Shown in pieces: positions 16,178 through 24,684 of a stretch of DNA of 64,000 nt (positions within the stretch are counted from its first letter, which is position 1; each line of letters starts with the position of its first letter). Below the pieces are notes generated by a model, which saw nothing but the letters and a program-made list of their open reading frames with translations, did not search any database and was not told the DNA's origin. A program made the translations under genes and the position numbers. The stretch comes from an uncultured Microcaldota archaeon (GTDB lineage: Archaea; Micrarchaeota; Micrarchaeia; Burarchaeales; Fermentimicrarchaeaceae): positions 1-64,000 of the forward strand of contig CAISET010000029.1 in assembly GCA_903884505.1 (NCBI GenBank), written 5' to 3'.

Positions 16178-16201
16178 GTGCGAATTGCGAAGAAGAGGTA
16201 T

Positions 16202-17290
16202 TTATCTCTCTCGCTTTCCCGCGATGAACTCCTCGACCATCTCGCGGCAGGTCTCATCAGGGAACTGCTGAATCGGGTGCTTCATGAAGTAGCTTGAGGG
16301 CGAGACGAGCGGCCCGGCAATCCCGCGGTCCAATGCGAGCTTCATGCACCTGATGGCATCCACGATTACGCCTGCAGAATTGGGCGAATCTTCCACGTCA
16401 AGCCGGCACTCCAAATTAATTGGGATGTCGCCGAACTTCCTGCCCTGTATTCGCAGGAAGCAGAGCTTCTTGTCCTTCAGCCACGGCACGTAATCCGAGG
16501 GCCCGATGTGGATGCTCTCGTCAACCATGCGCGATGGAAGGATGGACTGCACCGCCTCGGTCTTAGATATTTTCTTTGACTTGAGGCGCTGCCTTTCGAG
16601 CATGTTGAGGAAGTCGGTGTTGCCTCCGCAGTTGAGCTGGTAGGTCTGCTCCACCTTCACGCCGCGGTCGTTGAATAGCTTCATGAGAGTCCGGTGGAGG
16701 ATTGTAGCGCCGACCTGCGACTTCACGTCGTCGCCGAGGCAGGGGATGCCCGCATCCTCGAACTTCTTCGCCCATGCGGTGTCGGATGCGATGAAGACCG
16801 GCATGCAGTTGATGAGCGCCACGCCTGCGTCAAGCGCCTCCTGCGCGTAGAAGCGGACCGCCTGCTCCGAGCCGACCGGGAGGTAGTTGATGAGGATTTC
16901 TGCGCCGGATTCCTGGAGCGCCTTCTTTACGTCCACGGGCTTCTGGTTCGGGTCAACTAGGAACATTTCCTTGGTGGTTTCGGCGACGCCGTCAAGAACC
17001 GGACCCTTGAGCACGGTTGTGCCGAGCTTCGGGACGCTGGAGAATTTGATGGTGCAGTTCGGGGGCGAGAAGATTGCCTCGCCGACGTCTTTCCCGACCT
17101 TCCTCCTGTCTATGTCGAATGCCGCGACCACCTGGACGTCGGAAAGCTTGTAGCCGCCAATCACGTTGTGCATGAGCCCAGGCACGAGCGGGGAGTTGCC
17201 GTCGACGTGCTTGTAATACTCCAGGCCCTGAATCAGGGAGGAGGCGCAGTTCCCGAGCCCGCTTATCGCGACTTTTATTTTCTTCGCCAT
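16202..17290 (-). CDS. ino1: Inositol-1-phosphate synthase
   Basis: The enzyme converts glucose 6-phosphate to inositol 1-phosphate with NAD; in archaea this feeds phosphoinositol lipids. The 362-residue protein has the N-terminal NAD loop GLGNCASSL at residues 11-19, VVAAFDIDRRKVGKD, the INYLPVGSEQA and INCMPVFIAS segments, GDDVKSQVGATILHR, and NCGGNTDFLNM, all hallmarks of the archaeal/actinobacterial branch. GGTGGTC precedes the ATG at 17290. It is transcribed away from the PadR-type gene. Confidence 0.93.
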   Translation of the reverse strand: MAKKIKVAISGLGNCASSLIQGLEYYKHVDGNSPLVPGLMHNVIGGYKLSDVQVVAAFDIDRRKVGKDVGEAIFSPPNCTIKFSSVPKLGTTVLKGPVLDGVAETTKEMFLVDPNQKPVDVKKALQESGAEILINYLPVGSEQAVRFYAQEALDAGVALINCMPVFIASDTAWAKKFEDAGIPCLGDDVKSQVGATILHRTLMKLFNDRGVKVEQTYQLNCGGNTDFLNMLERQRLKSKKISKTEAVQSILPSRMVDESIHIGPSDYVPWLKDKKLCFLRIQGRKFGDIPINLECRLDVEDSPNSAGVIVDAIRCMKLALDRGIAGPLVSPSSYFMKHPIQQFPDETCREMVEEFIAGKRER

Positions 17291-17344
17291 ATGACCACCA
17301 TTCAGACGCTGGCTATTTTAGGGTTGTTAAAATATTTCAGTAGG

Positions 17345-17357
17345 TTTTATATATAAG
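17345..17357. promoter_or_regulatory. Bidirectional TATA box between ino1 and the PadR gene
   Basis: TTTTATATATAAG lies 25 bp before the PadR ATG (leaderless) and about 60 bp before ino1, whose leader carries a ribosome-binding site. The sequence is symmetrical enough for both directions. The adjacent regulator may control one or both genes. Confidence 0.55.
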
Positions 17358-17375
17358 GCTTGCGGAGTCCTTTGC

Positions 17376-17684
17376 ATGGAGCCGTCGCCGTTGAGGAGGC
17401 TGAAGCACACTTTAACGAAGGAGAACCTCTGGCTCTACATATTCTCCGTGCTGAGGAGGAAGGGGAAAGTCTATGCTTACGGCCTGGGCGACCAGCTCGA
17501 GAAGGAGTTTGGCTGGAGGCACGGGCTCATTACGAGCTATGTGGTGCTTTACAAATTGGAGAGCGAGGGGCTCATAACTTCCGAATACGAGGAGAGGAGG
17601 AAATACTACCGATTGACTGCGAAGGGGAGGAAGGCCCTTGCCGAGGCTAAGAGGTATATGAAAAAGCTGTCGGAAGGCCTCTAG
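17376..17684 (+). CDS. PadR-like winged-helix transcriptional regulator
   Basis: The 102-residue protein fits a PadR-type winged helix: N-terminal helices (KENLWLYIFSVLRRKG), a recognition-helix region with LITSYVVLYKLESEGLI, and the wing EYEERRKYYRLTAKG, ending in a short dimerisation helix. Such proteins bind DNA as dimers and usually repress nearby genes. The ATG at 17376 lies 25 bp from the shared TATA box. The stop abuts that of the convergent PH-like gene. Confidence 0.85.
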   Translation: MEPSPLRRLKHTLTKENLWLYIFSVLRRKGKVYAYGLGDQLEKEFGWRHGLITSYVVLYKLESEGLITSEYEERRKYYRLTAKGRKALAEAKRYMKKLSEGL

Positions 17685-18251
17685 CTATTTTCTCCCTTTC
17701 CTCTTCGGCTTCCTGGCGGGCTTGCGTTCCTCTGCAGGCTCTTCGTAGGCCTTTTCCTCGTGCTCGGCGCGGGCGGGGTGCTCTTCGGCCGGGAGCTCCT
17801 TGTGAATTATCTGCCTGAGCCTGGATTCGATTTTGCCCAGCTTGCCGGAATCTATGCGCTTCATGGTGATTTCGGTGGCTCCGGCGCCTGCTGGCGTGTC
17901 TATGAGCACGCTGCCTGTCATCATAATAAGGTCGCTGATGTCGCGCTTTATGGAGATGTTGTCTATCTTGTGCGTGGGCACCACGCGGGTCGTCTTTGTG
18001 ATTATCCCCTCACTCATGATGACCTCCGAGTCGGTTATGCGGTAGGAGATGGCGAGGTACTTGAAGAAATAAGCCAGGAGGCCGAGGACGGCGAGCGCGA
18101 TTATCCCGATTGAGAAGAGCAGGAAGTAGTCGCCGGTGACATCGCCGGTGAATTCCATGTAGGAGAGGAAGGCGAGCGCGACGATTGCGATGACTATTAT
18201 TGTCGCGTATAGGACCGTGAATTTCGGCTTCAAGATTATAGGTTCGGCCAT
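17685..18251 (-). CDS. Membrane protein with a bacterial-type PH domain
   Basis: The 188-residue protein has two transmembrane segments (about residues 12-32 and 42-62) followed by a bPH2/DUF304-like domain, residues 65-145, with the ISYRITDSEVIMSEGIITKTTRVVPTH... type start typical of that family. The C-terminal 40 residues are highly charged (Glu/Arg/Lys/Pro) and probably disordered. ATG at 18251 (MAEPI) follows GGGTGA; an upstream in-frame start at 18281 lacks this. Confidence 0.8.
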   Translation of the reverse strand: MAEPIILKPKFTVLYATIIVIAIVALAFLSYMEFTGDVTGDYFLLFSIGIIALAVLGLLAYFFKYLAISYRITDSEVIMSEGIITKTTRVVPTHKIDNISIKRDISDLIMMTGSVLIDTPAGAGATEITMKRIDSGKLGKIESRLRQIIHKELPAEEHPARAEHEEKAYEEPAEERKPARKPKRKGRK

Positions 18252-18355
18252 TTTTTCACCCGAGCCGTTATGCTTCCCCATATATTAATACCTATCCGGT
18301 GGGGGGGCGGAATAAGCTTTTAAAGCGGTGGAGGTAATCAATTCGCGGTGTTAAC

Positions 18356-19360
18356 TTGAGAACTACCGCATTGCTGCTTTTGCTTATCGCCGTTTCCGTG
18401 TTCGCAGGGGCCGCCATGCCGCTGCGCTTCGACGCGACGGTGAAGGGCAACTGCACCGGGAAGCCCATAGTGGTGAGCGTGAAGGACCTTTACACCGCGC
18501 AGCCGCTGAGGGCGCAGGTCACGCTGCAGGTGAGCGTGCGGGGAGTCTGGGAGGAGAGATACTTCAACTGGACCGACTCCTCGACCGGCACCCTGACGTT
18601 CACGATGGACAGGGCGGAGAACTACACCATTGTAATTGACAGGCCGGGCTATGTCCCGTACCAGACAACCATGCTGCTGCAGAACTGCCCAGAGTGCAGG
18701 TTTGACTATGACTGCAATGCGACGCAGTACTGCTTGGACAGCAAATGCCTGAATGTCACCGGCACGTGCGGGTATGCGCACAATCACAGGTGGGTCCCAT
18801 TCGAATGCTGCTCGAACGATGCGTGCGCGGGCAATGCAAGCTGCATGGGGCACATGTGCATCACGCTGACCGGCTTATGCGGAAGGGCCGTGAACCACAC
18901 TTGGTACGCATATGACTGCTGCGGTGATGCAGCATGCGGAACCGGGAAGCAGTGCGTCGACCACGCATGCATCGCAACGCACGAGTGCGAAGCCGACACG
19001 GACTGCGCGCTTGAGCAGGCGTGCGACGCCCCGACCCACAAGTGCATCGCGCTAACTGGGAACTGCGGATATGCCTCGAACCACACGTGGGTGAATTACG
19101 CGTGCTGCATGGACTCCTCCTGCACATCCAGCTACTGCTTCGACAACCATACCTGCTCGCCGCGGCCGAGGGGAGCTGGCACAACCCCCACCCCGGGCAC
19201 GGGCGGCGGGGATTTGTGCGCGGGGAGCACAGGCATGCTGGCGCTTGGTGCCATTGCTATTGTTTTGCTGGTAGCGGTTGGCGGCTTCGCCTTCCTTGTC
19301 GGAAGGAGGAGCCACGGCAAGCCCGATGAGAAGGCTGGAAAGAAGCAGCCTCCCGGATGA
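18356..19360 (+). CDS. Cysteine-rich secreted protein with C-terminal anchor
   Basis: The 334-residue protein starts at TTG (18356) after GCGGTG. It has a signal peptide (residues 1-20), a beta domain (25-105), then about five Cys-rich modules (110-270) with recurring patterns such as GTCGYAHNHRW, CCSNDACAG and CALEQACD. A Thr/Pro/Gly-rich linker and a C-terminal transmembrane helix (about 290-312) follow, with a basic tail. The modules hold more than 30 Cys, likely disulphide paired. At least eight Asn-X-Ser/Thr sequons make it a likely target of the AglB encoded downstream. Its function is unknown; a surface adhesin-like role is a guess. Confidence 0.8.
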   Translation: MRTTALLLLLIAVSVFAGAAMPLRFDATVKGNCTGKPIVVSVKDLYTAQPLRAQVTLQVSVRGVWEERYFNWTDSSTGTLTFTMDRAENYTIVIDRPGYVPYQTTMLLQNCPECRFDYDCNATQYCLDSKCLNVTGTCGYAHNHRWVPFECCSNDACAGNASCMGHMCITLTGLCGRAVNHTWYAYDCCGDAACGTGKQCVDHACIATHECEADTDCALEQACDAPTHKCIALTGNCGYASNHTWVNYACCMDSSCTSSYCFDNHTCSPRPRGAGTTPTPGTGGGDLCAGSTGMLALGAIAIVLLVAVGGFAFLVGRRSHGKPDEKAGKKQPPG

Positions 19361-19797
19361 TGCCCGTGTTCGGGACGTGGAAGTTCACCCTGACTGCGCA
19401 GAACGCGCTCATGTCCGCTGCCAAGTGGCTCGGGAAGGCGCCTACTACTCCGGACATGGCTTTCGACGACCTGCGAGAGGCGGTTAGGAAGGGCGACAGG
19501 AACGCGGCGCGCGCCATGGTGTGGCTCGGCTTCTGCGTCGGGAAGGACTCGAATTCCGAGATAGACTCCATGGTGGAGGCCAAGGCCAAGGCGTTCGTGA
19601 AGGATTTCCTTACGGGCAAGGGCTGCCCCAGGGACCTGCGCCTGGACATGGGCGAGATGCTGGAGAAGTATTACACCGGCTATGAGAAGTCGGAAAAGGT
19701 GGCGGAAGGCGTGCTGAATACCCTAGTCATAATGGAGAAGGAGCTCCGCGACGACATGCGGGAGGCCTTCCGCGAAGAGAAGAAGGTAAAGGACTGA
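19357..19797 (+). CDS. Helical protein of unknown function
   Basis: The 146-residue protein is helical with many charged residues and no membrane segment after residue 20. No family is recognised. Its ATG overlaps the stop of the cysteine-rich gene (ATGATG at 19357-19362), so it is translationally coupled to it. It begins the run of small accessory genes up to 22.8 kb. Confidence 0.65.
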   Translation: MMPVFGTWKFTLTAQNALMSAAKWLGKAPTTPDMAFDDLREAVRKGDRNAARAMVWLGFCVGKDSNSEIDSMVEAKAKAFVKDFLTGKGCPRDLRLDMGEMLEKYYTGYEKSEKVAEGVLNTLVIMEKELRDDMREAFREEKKVKD

Positions 19798-19851
19798 TTC
19801 TGGAAGGATTAAAAAGCGGAAGCTGCAGAATTGGGGGCTGGTGATTTGAGA

Positions 19852-20250
19852 ATGTCTAGTCCGGGAACTGCGCAGCAGGCAAGCAAAATCCAAATAATTT
19901 CGGCTGAGGCGGTGATGCAGCTGAAGGAAGTCGTGCAGTTGGTGATGAAGTCGAATGGGGTGAACGGCCTGGAACTCCACGGGGTGCGGCTGTTTGTCGA
20001 CGAGCTCAAGACCATCACAAATAAGATGGCGCTGAAGTGGTGGGAGAGCGGGGATGCGTTCGAACGGGCCAAGGGGTTCGCGATGCAAGGCCTGAAGGAA
20101 TCGGGAATAGAGAGGGAAGGCCCGTATTACAGGGGGGCGGAGAATGCGGCGGCCCTCCTAAAGAAGATGGCCGGGACCAGCGAGCTGACTGCCGTAGTGG
20201 AAGGGAAGGAGAAAGGGGAACGGCTGTTCAGGACGATGATGAAGGACTGA
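19852..20250 (+). CDS. Trp-Trp motif small protein, paralogue A
   Basis: The 132-residue protein is helical and cytoplasmic-looking. It shares with the gene at 22368 an alignable core: ISxEAV-LKE, (L/I)HG-(K/R)L-(V/I)DELK, then a WW pair (residues about 66-67), a D-A pair, and YY(R/K)GAE-A near residue 95. ATG at 19852 has a strong GGTGAT ribosome-binding site six bases upstream, matching the 16S 3' end. No known family is recognised. Confidence 0.7.
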   Translation: MSSPGTAQQASKIQIISAEAVMQLKEVVQLVMKSNGVNGLELHGVRLFVDELKTITNKMALKWWESGDAFERAKGFAMQGLKESGIEREGPYYRGAENAAALLKKMAGTSELTAVVEGKEKGERLFRTMMKD

Positions 20251-20310
20251 TTTTCTCCACTATAAGTGTTATATAGCGGAAGAGGCAAAATTAGTGGTTG
20301 GTGATGGGCA

Positions 20311-20982
20311 GTGGTCGTGCTTGTTGTGGATAAAGGGAAGATTGCAAAGCCTGTCGAACAGCAGGCTGAAAAGCCGGCGCTGAGCGACAGCAGCCCTGCA
20401 TGTCTCAGGGTTCTGAATAAAGCGAAGCTTTCCATTAGGGAAACGCAGTTCAATGATGATGCGGCCGTGGACAGGATGATGCAGCAGGGCGCGGAGATTG
20501 CGCTTGAGACGATGAAGGAGGTTGCGGACAAACACGAGATAAGATGGTGGAGGAATGGGGTGGCCTTCGACAAGGCGGTCTTCAGGTTGTGGGAAAGCCT
20601 GCGAGAGAGCGGGGATGTCGGGCCTGTTGAGATAACGCGCGACGGCAGTGTGCTTATTGGTGAAGATAACATATACCTCGTTGGCGCGGAAGAGGGAGTG
20701 AAAATCCTCCGCAGGGTGCTTGAGAAGAGATGGGCAAAACTGAAGGAGAAGGAGCAGCTCAAGAATCTGGCGCAGGATGTGAAGAATACGACTATTACGC
20801 CTCCGCCTGGCGGGCAGCCGTCTTATACTGCGAGCGCAGAGGCGGCCAAGAAAAATACAGCGCCACGCTCTTCCGGGCCCGTTGAGGTGCCGCATGGTGG
20901 ACCTCAATGGATTGCGGATGACAAGAAGAAGAGGAACGCGGAAGCTAAGAAGGATGAAGAGAAGGAAGAGCGGCCGGGGTGA
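20311..20982 (+). CDS. Trp-Trp motif protein, paralogue B, with disordered tail
   Basis: The 223-residue protein starts with GTG at 20311 after GGTGAT. Residues 45-145 match paralogues A and C: a helical lead, WW near residues 78-79, A-D-A, and IYLVGAEEGVKILRR in place of YYxGAE. An extra ITRDGSVLIGED insertion precedes that block. Residues 165-223 are Pro/Ala/Lys/Glu-rich and probably disordered. The HEAT-repeat gene starts a few bases after its stop. Confidence 0.68.
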   Translation: MVVLVVDKGKIAKPVEQQAEKPALSDSSPACLRVLNKAKLSIRETQFNDDAAVDRMMQQGAEIALETMKEVADKHEIRWWRNGVAFDKAVFRLWESLRESGDVGPVEITRDGSVLIGEDNIYLVGAEEGVKILRRVLEKRWAKLKEKEQLKNLAQDVKNTTITPPPGGQPSYTASAEAAKKNTAPRSSGPVEVPHGGPQWIADDKKKRNAEAKKDEEKEERPG

Positions 20983-20987
20983 TTGTG

Positions 20988-21446
20988 ATGGCGGAAAAGA
21001 TGAAAAAACACGGTGAAACGGCAGAAGTGAGTGCCCTCATCAAAAAACTGGGAGACCCGAACGCGAATGCCCGCATGATGGCGGCAGAAGCATTGGGGAA
21101 GATTGGGGACCCGCGGGCGATAGGGCCCCTGATAAAAGCGCTTCAAGAGCAGGCTCATCCCTCCTCTCCCCTGTCCGAAGAGCCTGGAGTGATACGTGCA
21201 ATGGCGGCAGACGCACTGATTAAGATAGCACCTACGATGGACAATAAGCAGAGGAAAGATGTGATAGACAATATGGCGGCCGGTGCACGGACGGATGAGG
21301 ACTTGAAAGCCGTGGAGAGATTTGCCGATGCCACGAAGGACCCGGAAATTGCCAAGTATGCCGTGGATAAGATGATGGAGGCCAAAAGGGAGAAGAAGAG
21401 AGGTGGCGAAAGGAAGATGTACTCTACGCCGGGCATGTCTGACTAG
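20988..21446 (+). CDS. HEAT-repeat protein
   Basis: The 152-residue protein has at least two HEAT (PBS-lyase-like) repeats: LIKKLGDPNANARMMAAEALGKIGD-type at residues 18-45 and PLIKALQEQ...VIRAMAADALIKIAP at 48-85, followed by helices and a basic tail. HEAT repeats bind proteins. ATG at 20988 follows GGGGTGAT at the end of paralogue B, so the two are likely co-translated. Confidence 0.75.
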   Translation: MAEKMKKHGETAEVSALIKKLGDPNANARMMAAEALGKIGDPRAIGPLIKALQEQAHPSSPLSEEPGVIRAMAADALIKIAPTMDNKQRKDVIDNMAAGARTDEDLKAVERFADATKDPEIAKYAVDKMMEAKREKKRGGERKMYSTPGMSD

Positions 21447-21491
21447 TCCTACAAACTTTAGAAAGAGTAGCGAATTAGCAGAGTGGTATTG

Positions 21492-22253
21492 ATGCAAGCA
21501 ACGAAAGATTCACCGGGGGCCGCCATAACCAGGTGCCTCGATGAGAATTATGTTTTTAGGAAGCTGAGCGGCGAGGAGCTCCTTGGCGCTAAGAAACTCT
21601 TCAGGGACCTGATCTGCGGGATGCAGAAGTCGCCGCAATCAGAGACGCTGAAGCAGAGCATCCTGCTTCCCATCGCGAGATGGATGAACGATGAGGGAAA
21701 GCCGGCCCAGAGGGCGCCCTGGGTGCATATGACAAACCCGCAGAAGTGGCAGCCGATGAAGAGCCAGGAGGAGCTGCACGGCGCGCTGAAATTCACGAAA
21801 GAGATATGGGGGCTACTGGATGCCGAGCTTATTGCGCGGGGTTGCTCATCGCCCTGGCTTGAGGGCGTGGCTGCTGAGGACAGGCTGGGGGTGCTGGAGG
21901 CGGCGGGTAATTTCGGCCTTAGCGCCCTGGAGGCCAAGGACAGGCTAAAGGGCACAGAAGCGGAACTGGAGGCTGAGCTTTACCTGCAGCGCCTTGGGCT
22001 GCTGAGGCACTGTGAGAAGGAGCTGCTTGCGCTCTCGCTGGAAGAGAGGCGTGGCGCGCTTAAGATGCTCGCAGAAATTTTGAAATTCACGGATGAGGAA
22101 ACTGCCCAGGGCAGGGCGCTTGCGGAAAGGATTCCCCCGCAGAAATTACAGGAGTTCTCAGCGGCGCTGAGATTATTTTCAGATGAGCTGCTGCGGCCGA
22201 TTGCAAGGTTTGCCGAAGGCGGCGAGGAGTTCAGAAAAAGGAAGCGAGATTAG
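21492..22253 (+). CDS. Helical protein of unknown function
   Basis: The 253-residue protein is all-helical, rich in Leu, Glu and Ala, without membrane segments. It may consist of two similar helical halves (LDENYVFRKLSGEELLGAKK-type start, residues 14-110; EEELLALSLEERRGALKML later), but no family is assigned. ATG at 21492 was chosen; an in-frame GTG lies at 21483. It sits between the HEAT protein and paralogue C in the same orientation. Confidence 0.62.
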   Translation: MQATKDSPGAAITRCLDENYVFRKLSGEELLGAKKLFRDLICGMQKSPQSETLKQSILLPIARWMNDEGKPAQRAPWVHMTNPQKWQPMKSQEELHGALKFTKEIWGLLDAELIARGCSSPWLEGVAAEDRLGVLEAAGNFGLSALEAKDRLKGTEAELEAELYLQRLGLLRHCEKELLALSLEERRGALKMLAEILKFTDEETAQGRALAERIPPQKLQEFSAALRLFSDELLRPIARFAEGGEEFRKRKRD

Positions 22254-22367
22254 CAGATTCTTCCTTCGCCATGGTGAAGACGCGGCAGCCGGAGAAGCTC
22301 AGGAGCTGATTCTGCAGTGGTTATATAACGGAATATGTGAAATTAAGATTTGCGGAGGACAATTTTT

Positions 22368-22832
22368 ATGAAGAATTTGGTGAAGACTGAATCGAAGGGG
22401 TCGGCCAGCATATCGGACGAGGCTGTGAAAGGGCTGAAGGAGGAGGTACTGCGCAGGATGACGGCCGGTGGGGCGCGCGGTGACGAGATTCACGGCATGA
22501 AACTTGTGATTGATGAGCTCAAGAAGACAGGCAGTGAGAGGCGGTTGATGTGGTGGAAGGAGAGGGATGCCTTGGACGTGGCTTTTGCCGCTTCATTGGA
22601 CAGCCTAGTCAGGGTAGGGGTCATCAAGGTTTGGGACTTGTATTACAAGGGGGCGGAGAAAGCCATGCACGTCCTTTACAGCATGCTGGAGAAAGGGGAA
22701 CTGGCTGCACTTGCAAGCAAGGCGGATGAGGGGAAGGCGAGGATATCCGATGCAACAATCGCGCCCGACGGGGGCTTGCAATGCGATTTGCCGGACCCGA
22801 AGGAGGAGCTCAAAAAACGTAAGCAAGAGTAG
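22368..22832 (+). CDS. Trp-Trp motif small protein, paralogue C
   Basis: The 154-residue protein aligns end to end with paralogue A: ISDEAVKGLKEEV, IHGMKLVIDELKK, WW at about residues 60-61, DLYYKGAEKAMHVLY. The C terminus is charged. A TATA box TTATATAA (22321-22328) and GGAGG (22354-22358) precede ATG 22368, so it has its own promoter. Its last 23 bp overlap the 3' end of convergent ksgA. Confidence 0.7.
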   Translation: MKNLVKTESKGSASISDEAVKGLKEEVLRRMTAGGARGDEIHGMKLVIDELKKTGSERRLMWWKERDALDVAFAASLDSLVRVGVIKVWDLYYKGAEKAMHVLYSMLEKGELAALASKADEGKARISDATIAPDGGLQCDLPDPKEELKKRKQE

Positions 22833-23607
22833 CGAATTCTTCTTTCGTTAGGGTGAAGACGCGGCGGTCGGAAAGGCCGCTCTTTTCTGCTGTTTTTCTT
22901 GCATTTTCCTTCGTAATGCCGAGCTGCTCTGCTGAATCCGAAAGGGCTGCCCTCAGGGTTTTTTTCCTATGCTGGAACAGGAGCTGGATTAGGAGTGCGG
23001 TGCGGGCGTCGAGCTTTTTCCCGGTGGGAATTAGCTCTATTATTGCGGAATCAACCTGTGGGATTGGGTGGAAGGCGGAGTGGGGGACTTTTTCAAGAAG
23101 GCGGATGGAGAAGGCCGCCTGCGAAGTCACCGAAAGCCTCGAGTAGTCCTTTGTTCCCGGTTTTGCCAGTAGGCGGGCAACGAATTCCTTCTGCAGGCAG
23201 AGGATTGCGCGGGAGAAGCGGAAATTTGTGAGATGGAAGAGGAGCGGGGAGGAGATGGAGTAGGGGACGTTGGAGATTACAACGTCGAAGAAGGAGCCTG
23301 ACTGCCATTTGAGGAAGTCGGAATTGATTAGGGTGATTTTGCGGCTTGCGAGCTCTTTTTCGAGAATCGGGATGAGCTGCGGGTCTTTTTCAATCAGCGT
23401 GATGGATTTCGGGCCGCAGTTGGCGAGCTCTTTCGTGAGGAAGCCGAAGCCCGGGCCGATTTCGAGCAGGGATTTGTTCGTTGCATTTGCGTATCCGGCT
23501 TCCCGCTTCAGGACTCTTTCATCAATCAGAAAATTCTGGCTGAGCTTTTTTGTTTGCCTGAATGCGTATTCGGAGGAGATGCGGCGCAATTCGCCAAGCA
23601 AGGACAT
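22810..23607 (-). CDS. ksgA: 16S rRNA dimethyladenosine transferase
   Basis: KsgA/Dim1 methylates two adjacent adenines near the 3' end of 16S rRNA using SAM during small-subunit assembly. The 265-residue protein has the QNFLIDERVL opening (residues 24-33), SAM loop GPGFGFLT (51-58), the catalytic NVPYSIS (113-119; NLPY in most relatives) and the C-terminal FQHRKKTLR segment. ATG at 23607 was chosen; longer reading enters the upstream gene. It starts two bases after the DUF655 stop in a conserved archaeal gene order. Confidence 0.95.
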   Translation of the reverse strand: MSLLGELRRISSEYAFRQTKKLSQNFLIDERVLKREAGYANATNKSLLEIGPGFGFLTKELANCGPKSITLIEKDPQLIPILEKELASRKITLINSDFLKWQSGSFFDVVISNVPYSISSPLLFHLTNFRFSRAILCLQKEFVARLLAKPGTKDYSRLSVTSQAAFSIRLLEKVPHSAFHPIPQVDSAIIELIPTGKKLDARTALLIQLLFQHRKKTLRAALSDSAEQLGITKENARKTAEKSGLSDRRVFTLTKEEFATLAYVF

Positions 23608-23609
23608 AA

Positions 23610-24182
23610 TCAGTAGGGCCTCGGCTGGTAGGGCGGCCGTGTCATTATGTAGTATTTGCTTTCGCCCTTGAGCTCCTCGAGAATCCGCTCCACTATGAGC
23701 TTGTGCGGGTCTGGAAGCAGGGTGACGCGCGTGGAGAGGTCCTTGAAGCTCTCGAAGGGCTTCTTCTCCCTCTGCGCGAGTATGTCGAGCATGTGCTTCT
23801 TCCCGACTCCAGGAAGCAGCTCGAGCTGGTGCAGGCGGATTGTGACCGGCCCGCACTTGTTGAAGAACGCGATGAATTCGGCTTCGCGCGAATCGATTAT
23901 TGTGCGGAGAGCACGCTCCAGCTCAGCTTTGGCGGCTGAGGTCAGCTCGAAATAGCTTACGCGGCCGCGTATGTGGTCAATCTTGTCGCGGTCGCCCTTG
24001 CCGATGAAGACCTTCTCGCCGACAGAGAGCTGGGCGCCTGGCTTCGGGACGACTTCAAGAAGCGTGAAATTGTCGATGCCTATGAGCTGGGCTAGCGGCT
24101 CCTTCCTCGCGTCTGCGGATTTCCCGTATGGCATGGAGTCCAGCACTATCCCGTGCTCTTCCATGCTCGGCCGTTGCAACAT
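23610..24182 (-). CDS. DUF655 family protein
   Basis: This 190-residue protein belongs to an archaeal family of unknown function found between the Rpb4 and ksgA genes. It shows the N-terminal IVLDSMPYG segment, an OB-like beta region (residues 35-75), and a helix-hairpin-helix LELLPGVGKKHMLDIL near residues 118-133 suggesting nucleic-acid binding. The start is ATG at 24182; ATG at 24164 (MEEHG) is equally possible and matches the usual family start. Confidence 0.9.
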   Translation of the reverse strand: MLQRPSMEEHGIVLDSMPYGKSADARKEPLAQLIGIDNFTLLEVVPKPGAQLSVGEKVFIGKGDRDKIDHIRGRVSYFELTSAAKAELERALRTIIDSREAEFIAFFNKCGPVTIRLHQLELLPGVGKKHMLDILAQREKKPFESFKDLSTRVTLLPDPHKLIVERILEELKGESKYYIMTRPPYQPRPY

Positions 24183-24202
24183 ATGGCATACCCTTCTCGA
24201 AC

Positions 24203-24679
24203 CTATTTTCTGAACTCATCAACAATTTTAAGCACTTCCTCCGCTTCCTTGTCCCCAGCGGCCATCCTTTCCTTCGTGAGTATGAGCTTCGCCTGCTCCT
24301 TGTTCTTCGGCATGATGTCTATCAGCTTCACGGCTGCCTCTGGCTTCATCTTATCGACCTTCATGAGCTTCTCGAATATCTCCTCCGCCTTCCTCTTGCC
24401 GACCTTCGCGAACTTCTTGGAGTATTCGAGGGCATACCTCTGCTCGAGGCCCAGTGGAGACTTCTCTTCGGGGGGAGCAGGCGCGGGCGCCGGCGCTCCT
24501 TCTGTGCCTGCCTCCGCCTCTTCTGGCGGCGGCTCGGGCGGCTTCTCAACGATCACAACCTTCTTCTCCTTCTTCATCTTCTTGAACTCGGCCTCGGCCT
24601 CCTCAAGCCTTTTCTCGAGGACTCCGGAGACCTCCGCGAGAGTCGCGGGCCTGCTGCCGATGACATTTTTTCCTATCAT
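24203..24679 (-). CDS. rpoF: RNA polymerase subunit Rpb4 (RpoF) with an inserted linker
   Basis: Rpb4 forms the stalk of archaeal RNA polymerase with Rpb7. The N-terminal MIGKNVIGSRPATLAEV segment and the C-terminal helices (LEQRYALEYSKKFAKV..., KLIDIMPKN) match the family, which is about 110 residues long. Here, at 158 residues, a Pro/Glu/Ala-rich insert of about 35 residues (residues 45-75) separates the two parts. ATG 24679 follows GGCGTGAT, which overlaps the L21e stop, so the two genes are coupled. Confidence 0.9.
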   Translation of the reverse strand: MIGKNVIGSRPATLAEVSGVLEKRLEEAEAEFKKMKKEKKVVIVEKPPEPPPEEAEAGTEGAPAPAPAPPEEKSPLGLEQRYALEYSKKFAKVGKRKAEEIFEKLMKVDKMKPEAAVKLIDIMPKNKEQAKLILTKERMAAGDKEAEEVLKIVDEFRK

Positions 24680-24684
24680 AAGAA

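Noticed and set aside
23608-23856. 83-residue N-terminal extension of KsgA
   Set aside because: It overlaps DUF655 in another frame, and the family start MSLLGELRR is at 23607.
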